Assembly: GCA_002375695.1 (NCBI GenBank)
Contig: DFMO01000008.1
Coordinates: 298,372 to 362,371 of the forward strand
Direction of reading: 5' to 3'
DNA length: 64,000 nucleotides
Origin: Flavobacteriaceae bacterium UBA3591
Lineage (GTDB): Bacteria; Bacteroidota; Bacteroidia; Flavobacteriales; Flavobacteriaceae
In this document: piece by piece, positions 1 through 6,739 of the stretch
Position numbering within the stretch: position 1 is the first letter of the stretch
Layout: every line of letters starts with the position of its first letter
Made by a program: the position numbers and the translations under genes
Notes under the pieces: generated by a model
What the model was told of the DNA's origin: nothing
What the model saw: the letters and a program-made list of their open reading frames with translations, nothing else
Databases searched by the model: none

Positions 1-21
1 TTACGCTGCAAAGCTTTAAAT

Positions 22-876
22 ATGACCCTAATAACCGACGGAGGTTCAACCAAATGCGATTGGGTATTGCTCGATAATTCTGGAGCGGTGGTTTTTAAAA
101 CTACAACTTTGGGGTTAAATCCCACTGTGGTTTCTCGAGATGAATTGCACTCCCGAATTGCTTCAAATGAATATTTAAGTGCTAACTTTAAAAAAGTAGA
201 AACACTCCATTTTTACGGGGCAGGATGTGGCACGCTTACGCCTCGCAGCATATTAAACGAAGTGTTAAATATTTTGTTTACCAATGCAAAAGTTGAAGTT
301 TTTGAAGATTTAACTGCCGCTGTTTACGCTGTTACTACAAAGCCTGGTATTGTTTGTATTTTGGGAACTGGTAGTAACAGTTGCTATTTTGACGGGACTA
401 AAGTACACGCTCCAATTCCGGCTTTAGGGTATACTTTAATGGATGAAGCCAGTGGTAATTACTTCGGAAAAAAATTACTTCGTGATTATTTTTACAATAA
501 AATGCCACTACAAATTGCTTCTCAGTTCGAGTCGGAATTTAACCTTGAACCCGATGAAATTAAAGTGAATTTGTATAAAAAGGCCAACCCAAATGCTTAT
601 TTGGCATCTTTTACTCAATTCATATTTACTCAAGAAGAAATAAACCCATACTTTTATGCGCTCATTAAAAATGGTATTTCAGAATTCATTGAATGCAGAA
701 TTCTAAATTTAAAACAAGCTGCAGATGTACCAATTCATTTTATTGGTTCTATCGCACATTTTTCTAAACAGATAATAAAGGAGTGCTGCGATGAATACAG
801 CTTGAATCTTGGAACCATCGTTCAACGGCCAATAGATGGGTTAATTGAGTATTATAAAAATAGAATTACAAATTAA
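22..876 (+). CDS. BadF/BadG/BcrA/BcrD-type ATPase family protein (N-acetylglucosamine kinase-like)
   Basis: This 284-residue cytoplasmic protein has the ASKHA (actin/hsp70/sugar kinase) fold of the BadF family. Its first phosphate loop is visible as ITDGGSTKCDW near residues 4-14, and a second glycine-rich phosphate-binding segment, CILGTGSNSCYF, lies near residues 112-123. In Bacteroidota these short versions are usually annotated as N-acetylglucosamine kinase-like, which means ATP-dependent phosphorylation of an amino sugar. That substrate is inferred from the family and not visible here. The gene ends 8 bases before pgi on the same strand, so the two are probably co-transcribed, consistent with a sugar-phosphate role. 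ATG at 22 leaves the phosphate loop at the extreme N-terminus, as expected. The upstream promoter region is mostly outside the window. Confidence 0.8.
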   Translation: MTLITDGGSTKCDWVLLDNSGAVVFKTTTLGLNPTVVSRDELHSRIASNEYLSANFKKVETLHFYGAGCGTLTPRSILNEVLNILFTNAKVEVFEDLTAAVYAVTTKPGIVCILGTGSNSCYFDGTKVHAPIPALGYTLMDEASGNYFGKKLLRDYFYNKMPLQIASQFESEFNLEPDEIKVNLYKKANPNAYLASFTQFIFTQEEINPYFYALIKNGISEFIECRILNLKQAADVPIHFIGSIAHFSKQIIKECCDEYSLNLGTIVQRPIDGLIEYYKNRITN

Positions 877-884
877 AAATTTAA

Positions 885-2453
885 ATGATTTTACCCGCTA
901 TAAATCCAACCACAACCGAAGCTTGGAGCGCACTCGACGCACATTTTAAGGAGCTAAAAGCTCAAAAAATGCAACAAATCTTTTCGGAAGATAGCACGCG
1001 CACCGAGCGTTTTAAGATTGAATGGGAAGATTTTTATATAGATTATTCTAAAAACAGAATTACCGATAAAACTGTTTCACTTTTACTGAAATTGGCCGAA
1101 GAGGTGAAACTTTCCGAAGCTATTCAAAAGCAATTTGAAGGTGCAAAAATAAATGAAACAGAAGACCGTGCTGTGTTGCATACTGCCTTGCGCGATTTTG
1201 ATAATATGAAACCCGAAGTAAAAACGACTCTAAACAAAATGGAGGCGTTTAGCGATGCGATAATTAACGGCGATTTTAAAGGATATTCGGGTAAAACCAT
1301 CACCGATGTTGTAAATATTGGGATTGGCGGAAGCCATTTGGGCCCTGAAATGGTAACCGATGCACTTCAATATTATCGCAATCATTTAAACATTCACTAC
1401 GTTGCCAATATTGATGGCGATGCAGTTGCCGAAACTTTACAAAGTCTAAATCCAGAAACGACATTATTTATTGTAGTTTCAAAAAGTTTCACTACTCAAG
1501 AGACGCTTGCAAATGCAAACCTTGTACGGGATTGGTTTTTAAAAACCGCAAACCAAAACGATGTTCAAAAGCATTTTGTAGCCGTTACCGTAAATATTGA
1601 TGGTGCTAAAAAATTTGGAATTTCAGAAAAAAACATCTTCCCGATGCAAGATTGGGTTGGGGGTCGGTTTTCAATGTGGAGTGCTGTTGGACTTTCTATT
1701 TGTTGTGCCGTAGGCTTCGGTAATTTTAAAGCAATGCTTAAAGGCGCCTTTCAGGCCGATAAACACTTTAAAAATGAAACTTTTAAAGATAATATTCCAG
1801 TAATACTTGCATTGTTATCGGTTTGGTATAACAACTTTTTTAAATGTGAAAGCGAAGCAGTAATTGCTTATTCGCAATACCTTCAAAAACTTGTTCCGTA
1901 CCTTCAGCAGGCAGTAATGGAAAGCAATGGAAAAAGTGTAGACAGGAATGGCAAAAAGATAAATTATGAAACCGGTACAATTGTTTGGGGTAGTGTTGGT
2001 ACAAATGCCCAGCACGCCTTTTTTCAGCTTTTACATCAAGGTACCAAACTAATCCCGACAGATTTTATTGGTTTTAAAGAATCATTGCACGGAAACACAG
2101 AAAACCACAACATTTTGATGGCAAATTATTTTGCGCAAACCGAATCGCTCTGGGAAGGAACACACGATAAAAATATTAAAAATTGTTTTAAATTTTTTGA
2201 AGGAAATAAACCCACAAATTCAATTTTAATTAATAAGTTAACACCAAAAAATTTAGGTAGTTTAGTAGCTTTTTACGAGCATAAACTATTTGTACAAGGT
2301 ATAATTTGGAATATTTTTAGTTACGACCAATGGGGGGTAGAGTTAGGTAAAATTGTAGCCAAAAATACTTTAAAAGCTATACAAACTAACGATCTCTCAA
2401 ACGTTAAAAATCATTCAACAACAGGTTTAATCTCTGCATTTAAGCAAAATTGA
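885..2453 (+). CDS. pgi: Glucose-6-phosphate isomerase
   Basis: Pgi interconverts glucose 6-phosphate and fructose 6-phosphate in the cytoplasm. The 522-residue protein carries the family landmarks: NIGIGGSHLGPEM near residue 144 (sugar isomerase domain), VVSKSFTTQET near 197 (phosphate-binding serine/threonine loop), DWVGGRFSMWSAVG near 256, and the C-terminal part with ESLHGNTENH near 394 and NIFSYDQWGVELGK near 480, close to the second Pgi signature. It is slightly shorter than the roughly 550 residues of enterobacterial Pgi but has no obvious gap. It follows the BadF-type kinase gene by 8 bases, suggesting one transcript for sugar-phosphate handling. There is no separate promoter in the gap. 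Confidence 0.97.
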   Translation: MILPAINPTTTEAWSALDAHFKELKAQKMQQIFSEDSTRTERFKIEWEDFYIDYSKNRITDKTVSLLLKLAEEVKLSEAIQKQFEGAKINETEDRAVLHTALRDFDNMKPEVKTTLNKMEAFSDAIINGDFKGYSGKTITDVVNIGIGGSHLGPEMVTDALQYYRNHLNIHYVANIDGDAVAETLQSLNPETTLFIVVSKSFTTQETLANANLVRDWFLKTANQNDVQKHFVAVTVNIDGAKKFGISEKNIFPMQDWVGGRFSMWSAVGLSICCAVGFGNFKAMLKGAFQADKHFKNETFKDNIPVILALLSVWYNNFFKCESEAVIAYSQYLQKLVPYLQQAVMESNGKSVDRNGKKINYETGTIVWGSVGTNAQHAFFQLLHQGTKLIPTDFIGFKESLHGNTENHNILMANYFAQTESLWEGTHDKNIKNCFKFFEGNKPTNSILINKLTPKNLGSLVAFYEHKLFVQGIIWNIFSYDQWGVELGKIVAKNTLKAIQTNDLSNVKNHSTTGLISAFKQN

Positions 2454-2483
2454 CTTTTACTTTTTGTAGCCTAATAATTTTCC

Positions 2484-2825
2484 TTATTTACAATTTCCTT
2501 TTTCCCATTTTTTAATTCCAGCTCTTTCGGCTTCACAACTGTTGCTGTAGTTTTTGTTATCACATCCACAAACTGGATCAAATAAATCTGGGCAGGGAAT
2601 TTTATATGTTTTTGTGTTTTCTTCATAACAGTCCCTGCTTAAATTTTTTAGTTGAACAGCTTCGGGAGCCTTTGTTTTTTCATAAGTACGGGGAGGGGTG
2701 GGAGGTTGTGGGTTTTGTACAGTTGGGGTTTTATGCGCTCTATTGTTGCATGCTGTAAAACACAGTAAAGCACAACAGAGCCCTATTTTTCTAAGTTGAA
2801 GAAAATTGGCTTGCAAGGTTTTCAT
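2484..2825 (-). CDS. Lipoprotein with Kazal-type protease-inhibitor-like domain
   Basis: A 113-residue exported protein. I chose the ATG at 2825 because it gives a normal lipoprotein signal peptide (MKTL... LLCFTAC, lipidated Cys26); the upstream in-frame ATG at 2852 would put nine extra residues before it. After a proline-rich linker the last ~50 residues contain six cysteines in the Kazal pattern, including PCPDLFDPVCGCDNKNYSN and a terminal GNC. Kazal domains inhibit serine proteases by binding their active site; bacterial members are poorly studied, so inhibition is an inference. It lies 93 bases downstream of the FTP-like protein and the caspase-like DUF6345 protein on the same strand. 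That places an inhibitor-like lipoprotein next to a protease-like secreted pair. Alternatively it is an independent envelope protein. Confidence 0.75.
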   Translation of the reverse strand: MKTLQANFLQLRKIGLCCALLCFTACNNRAHKTPTVQNPQPPTPPRTYEKTKAPEAVQLKNLSRDCYEENTKTYKIPCPDLFDPVCGCDNKNYSNSCEAERAGIKKWEKGNCK

Positions 2826-2918
2826 TTTGAATTGCTTATAATAAACTATCAAGTTACAAATATAGAATGACCTATATAAGAACTTGATAGCTTTCGGTTA
2901 GTTAGTTATAATTTAATG

Positions 2919-3959
2919 CTATTCTACATCCTTTCTTTTTCTAATATTCTTTATTCGCGATTTTTTTAAAGTTGCTTTTTTAATATATTCTTGCGCTTCG
3001 GGAGCTTCTTCTGCTGGTATAATTTCCTCTGGTGGATTAGACAATGCAGCAATTATCCCTACGTAATCAAATGTAATTCTGGGTCTTTCCTTTACTTTAG
3101 GGAGCATTACATCTACCTGGAAAAAATAGGCCGGTTGTATATAGTTTTTACCGCCGTCATAATAAGCCAAATACATATCTCTAATTTTGAATTTCGCATT
3201 TTCTCCATAATCATTTACAAGCTGTTGTCTCATTTCCATTTCGGCTTTTTTAGCACTTTTTAAAGAAGATTTATCTAAACTTTTTGCATTCTTTTTATCT
3301 ATCTGTTTCCATCTTGAATTTACACCTACAACTTCTCCCTTATCTCCTACGTGAACAATTATTTTTGAGCCAGCGCCATACACTGGCACTCCATTTAGCA
3401 TTCGTCCATAAGTAACAGTTCGCATTACATCTATAACTTTTTCAGAACCTGCCGCTCCGGCACGTAAACCGCCAGAGTGAAGCATTTTAAGTTCTTTTAT
3501 ATTTTTGGGAGCTAAACCTACTTCTTTAATAAATTTTAAGGAAATATCGTTGGCCTTTTGTTGCTCTGGGAGTCGTAGTTTGGAATTTCCGTGATATTCT
3601 TTTATTCCTTTGTTAAAAGATAAAATTCCGGCATTTAAGTCTTGTTCATAAAACGCTGAAGGGTCCTTATCATTAAATGCCAACGATGCCTTACTATTAG
3701 AAGTTGGTAGAAGCTCGTTTGACCGTAATTTACTAGCCGCCATTTTTTGAAATCTGTTTACTGTTTCAAATTCGGGTGCACCGGTTTTATAAACGTACAT
3801 TTCGCCTTCTTGATACGTAATTAAATTATTATAGGCTGTAAGTTCTATCTCATTATTATCGAGTGTTATATTTTTACCTTTTAAGTAAGAAGATGTGGTT
3901 AACATTGCAACTACAATTGTACCTACTGTAAGTAATCCTGTTTTATATTTAGAAATCAT
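2919..3959 (-). CDS. Secreted FTP/propeptide-like protein partnering the DUF6345 gene
   Basis: A 346-residue protein with an N-terminal hydrophobic segment (residues ~8-24) that looks like a Sec signal or membrane anchor. The centre, around residues 175-235, resembles the fungalysin/thermolysin propeptide (FTP) fold: VTYGRMLNGVPVYGAGSKI followed by VHVGDKGEVVGVNSRW. FTP domains normally sit in front of secreted peptidases, where they act as chaperone and inhibitor. Here it is not fused to a peptidase domain. The gene starts 18 bases after the stop of the DUF6345 gene, so the two form an operon and probably act together outside the cytoplasm. The C-terminus is rich in Lys and Arg (residues ~330-346). 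The role as propeptide in trans is inferred from domain and context. Confidence 0.6.
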   Translation of the reverse strand: MISKYKTGLLTVGTIVVAMLTTSSYLKGKNITLDNNEIELTAYNNLITYQEGEMYVYKTGAPEFETVNRFQKMAASKLRSNELLPTSNSKASLAFNDKDPSAFYEQDLNAGILSFNKGIKEYHGNSKLRLPEQQKANDISLKFIKEVGLAPKNIKELKMLHSGGLRAGAAGSEKVIDVMRTVTYGRMLNGVPVYGAGSKIIVHVGDKGEVVGVNSRWKQIDKKNAKSLDKSSLKSAKKAEMEMRQQLVNDYGENAKFKIRDMYLAYYDGGKNYIQPAYFFQVDVMLPKVKERPRITFDYVGIIAALSNPPEEIIPAEEAPEAQEYIKKATLKKSRIKNIRKRKDVE

Positions 3960-3977
3960 GATATTTTAATTTAAAGA

Positions 3978-4751
3978 TTAGTATTGCCAGTAGGTGTACA
4001 TTCCACTAGTACCTGGGGCAGGATCGCTTGCATAAGACCCTAATCTGTCGTTTGCACAACCATCACCAATAATAACACTAGCTAAGCCAGGGTAGGGGTA
4101 GTTGCTTCCGTATTGCGGGTCGTAATATGAAGGATTAAAAATCCAAAAACGTTCTTCGTTTACGGCATCAAACCAAGCTTGCCACACGCCACCATTATTT
4201 TTTAATTTCCCCGCATAATTGTTTGGAATCCCATTGTCTGAATGACTTAACGTATGAAAACCCACCAGTTGGTGTAAGCCTCCAAACATAGCATTGTAAT
4301 CGCTCCACCAATTTGATTTTTCTGGCGCCGATGAGACTGTATAACACGATTCAATTATCATAAATTCTAAGTCGTCACCCGTGTCGCCGTATTGAGGAAC
4401 CGATCTTAAATCTACCCCTAAACCCAAACTTTGATTGGTTTCTATAAAATGATAATTTCCGTGTCCGGCTACGTAGGCTAAATCCATAGCATCTACATAG
4501 TTTTTATGAGATGTGGTAAACTCATAAGGTTCTGCCCAATAGTATTGGTAGTATTTCCAACTGTGTGAACCAATATTTTTTGAAGTTTTAAAGTTTTTAA
4601 TAAAATTCCATACATTTCGTACAAACCTACTTTCGGCTTGATCTACGTATCCGCCTATTTCCCTATTTCCTGAAACGGAAATGGTACTAAAAATCAAAAT
4701 AAAACTCAAAAGTAGAATCCATTTTGAATTTTTGAAAATTTGATTATTCAT
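3978..4751 (-). CDS. Exported DUF6345 protein with caspase/gingipain-like His-Cys pair
   Basis: A 257-residue protein with a Sec signal peptide (hydrophobic residues ~11-27, then SGNRE). The body matches what I know as DUF6345, of undefined function. Two segments look like the catalytic strand ends of clan CD cysteine peptidases: LAYVAGHGN with His97, and LEFMIIESCYT with Cys136, each preceded by a hydrophobic strand and separated by ~39 residues. That is the arrangement in caspases, gingipains and CHAT domains, so a peptidase-like activity is a reasonable inference, not shown. No type IX sorting domain is visible at the C-terminus. It leads a probable operon with the FTP-like gene. A TAnnTTTG-type -7 box (minus strand, 4810-4817) and an inverted repeat at 4884-4897 lie upstream. 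Confidence 0.65.
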   Translation of the reverse strand: MNNQIFKNSKWILLLSFILIFSTISVSGNREIGGYVDQAESRFVRNVWNFIKNFKTSKNIGSHSWKYYQYYWAEPYEFTTSHKNYVDAMDLAYVAGHGNYHFIETNQSLGLGVDLRSVPQYGDTGDDLEFMIIESCYTVSSAPEKSNWWSDYNAMFGGLHQLVGFHTLSHSDNGIPNNYAGKLKNNGGVWQAWFDAVNEERFWIFNPSYYDPQYGSNYPYPGLASVIIGDGCANDRLGSYASDPAPGTSGMYTYWQY

Positions 4752-4883
4752 AACTTTTATTGTTTAGTTAATACCTCTTTTATTGAAACTTTTTGCAGCT
4801 TCACCCTTACAAAGGTAGCAATCACAATTTTTTCATAAAAAGTTAAAATCCTGAAATTCAAAGTATTATGCCTTTAGGTTCTT

Positions 4884-4897
4884 TAGGAATTTACCTA
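4884..4897. promoter_or_regulatory. TAGG-N6-CCTA inverted repeat upstream of the DUF6345 cassette
   Basis: The sequence TAGGAATTTACCTA is a perfect 4+4 inverted repeat with a 6-base spacer. The same element with the same spacer occurs at 28286-28299 in front of the eCIS operon, and a one-mismatch copy lies at 28376-28389. It sits in the 273-base divergent gap between the DUF6345 gene and comM. Calling it an operator is inference from recurrence and position. Confidence 0.45.
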
Positions 4898-4941
4898 TGT
4901 TAAAACGGGGAATTGTCCTGTTTTTTGCGATTTCACCTAAC

Positions 4942-4960
4942 TAAGTGATTGGTTTTTAGG
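4942..4960 (+). promoter_or_regulatory. Composite element TAAGTG-R-TT-R-G-N4-TAGG shared with the eCIS promoter
   Basis: TAAGTGATTGG, four bases, then TAGG. The region at 28271-28289 reads TAAGTGGTTAG, four bases, then TAGG: the same words with the same spacing. Finding this in the same two intergenic regions that share the TAGG-N6-CCTA repeat supports a common DNA-binding regulator. The element could serve comM, the DUF6345 cassette or both. Confidence 0.35.
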
Positions 4961-5024
4961 TATTTCTAATAAAAAAATATTAACTTACTACAATAATTAC
5001 CTCCCCTTAATTACATTCAAAATT

Positions 5025-6566
5025 ATGCTTACTAAAGTATATGGAAGCGCTGTTTTTGGTGTAGATGCCACGACTATTACCGTAGAGGTAAATGTTGATA
5101 GTGGTATTGGATATCATTTAGTTGGACTGCCCGATAATGCTATTCGTGAGAGTAACTTTAGAATTGCAGCCGCACTTCAAAACAACGGTTATAAAATTCC
5201 GGGTAAAAAATTAATTTTAAATATGTCGCCCGCCGATCTTCGTAAAGAAGGTTCTGCATACGACCTTACGTTAGCGATGGGCGTGCTTATAGCCACTGGC
5301 CAAATTGAAGAACGCAATCCATTATCTAATTATATTATTATGGGTGAATTGTCCTTGGATGGAAATTTGCAACCCATTCGCGGCGCTTTGCCAATAGCAT
5401 TAAAAGCTAAAGAAGAAGGATTTAAAGGATTTATTTTACCCAAGCAAAATGCCAAAGAAGCTGCCATAGTAGATGGAATTGAGGTTTTTGGTATTGAAAC
5501 TATTAAGGAAGTAATAGACTTTTTTAATGAAGGTATTCCGCTACAAATGACCAAAGTTGATATGGTTGCCGAATTTTACAATCACCTTGAACGCCCAGAA
5601 TTCGATTTTGCCGATGTAAAAGGACAAGAGTCTATTAAACGTTGTATGGAAATTGCTGCAGCCGGTGGTCATAATATTATTTTAATTGGTCCGCCAGGTT
5701 CGGGAAAAACTATGCTTGCAAAACGATTGCCAAGTATTTTACCACCAATGACTTTGCAAGAAAGTTTAGAAACTACTAAAATCCATAGCGTCGCTGGTAG
5801 AACATTAGAAAAAGGTGGGGTTATGACCTCGCGTCCTTTTCGCAGTCCGCATCACACAATAAGCGATGTGGCTTTGGTTGGTGGTGGGCAATATCCACAG
5901 CCGGGCGAAATTAGCTTGGCGCATAATGGGGTTTTGTTTTTAGATGAATTACCCGAATTTAAACGCGGCGTTTTGGAAGTAATGAGGCAACCGTTGGAAG
6001 ATCGCGATGTAACTATTTCGCGCGCCAAGTTTACGGTAACTTACCCGTCAAGCTTTATGCTGGTGGCTAGTATGAACCCAAGTCCGGGAGGATATTTTAA
6101 CGATCCCGATGCGCCCGTAATGTCATCCCCAGCCGAAATGCAACGATATTTGAGCAAAATTTCGGGACCGCTTTTAGACAGAATAGACATTCATATTGAA
6201 GTAACTCCTGTCCCTTTTGAAAAGCTTAGTGACAAACGTCGTGGCGAATCGAGTATTGTAATTCGCGAACGCGTTACCGAAGCCCGAAAAATTCAATCGG
6301 AAAGATTTTCAGAATTTGAAAACGTACACTACAATGCACAGATGGGGGTAAAACAAATTAGAAAATTTTGCCAATTAGACGAAGCATCACTTACCCTATT
6401 AAAAACTGCCATGGAACGGTTAAACCTATCTGCTCGAGCCTATGACCGTATTTTGAAAGTGGCACGCACAATTGCCGATTTGGAAGGAATAGAAAAAATA
6501 AATGGCAATCACATTTCAGAAGCTATTCAATACAGAAGCTTAGATCGCGATGGTTGGTTTGGTTAA
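5025..6566 (+). CDS. comM: YifB/ComM-family Mg-chelatase-like AAA+ ATPase
   Basis: A 513-residue cytoplasmic protein of the YifB/ComM family. It has the N-terminal ChlI/Lon-protease-like domain (residues ~1-170), a Mg-chelatase AAA+ domain with Walker A GPPGSGKT at about residue 222 and Walker B FLDELPEF near 307, and the C-terminal Mg_chelatase_C domain. In naturally transformable bacteria ComM is a helicase that promotes branch migration during integration of incoming DNA. Whether this organism is transformable is not visible. Length is typical and the gene appears intact. It is transcribed divergently from the DUF6345 cassette; the gap holds the elements at 4884-4897 and 4942-4960. This AAA+ protein belongs to YifB and is not the eCIS-type ATPase. 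Confidence 0.93.
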   Translation: MLTKVYGSAVFGVDATTITVEVNVDSGIGYHLVGLPDNAIRESNFRIAAALQNNGYKIPGKKLILNMSPADLRKEGSAYDLTLAMGVLIATGQIEERNPLSNYIIMGELSLDGNLQPIRGALPIALKAKEEGFKGFILPKQNAKEAAIVDGIEVFGIETIKEVIDFFNEGIPLQMTKVDMVAEFYNHLERPEFDFADVKGQESIKRCMEIAAAGGHNIILIGPPGSGKTMLAKRLPSILPPMTLQESLETTKIHSVAGRTLEKGGVMTSRPFRSPHHTISDVALVGGGQYPQPGEISLAHNGVLFLDELPEFKRGVLEVMRQPLEDRDVTISRAKFTVTYPSSFMLVASMNPSPGGYFNDPDAPVMSSPAEMQRYLSKISGPLLDRIDIHIEVTPVPFEKLSDKRRGESSIVIRERVTEARKIQSERFSEFENVHYNAQMGVKQIRKFCQLDEASLTLLKTAMERLNLSARAYDRILKVARTIADLEGIEKINGNHISEAIQYRSLDRDGWFG

Positions 6567-6739
6567 TAGCTTTATATTCAATTTGTTACGCTGCGGAATT
6601 ATAATGAATAATCATACTCGTTTCAACAAAAAATGTGTTTAAATAGCAAATTTGTGTACAAATCGTTTTAACTTAATTTTAAGAGTTATAATAACTTCCC
6701 ATATTATCTTTAAAACCTTCATAAAAAAACCAATTAAAT

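Noticed and set aside
5025..6566. AAA+ ATPase near the eCIS cluster as the missing Afp15-like component
   Set aside because: Its N-terminal Lon/ChlI-type domain and C-terminal Mg-chelatase domain place it firmly in the YifB/ComM family, and it is 4 kb away on the other strand with two unrelated genes between.
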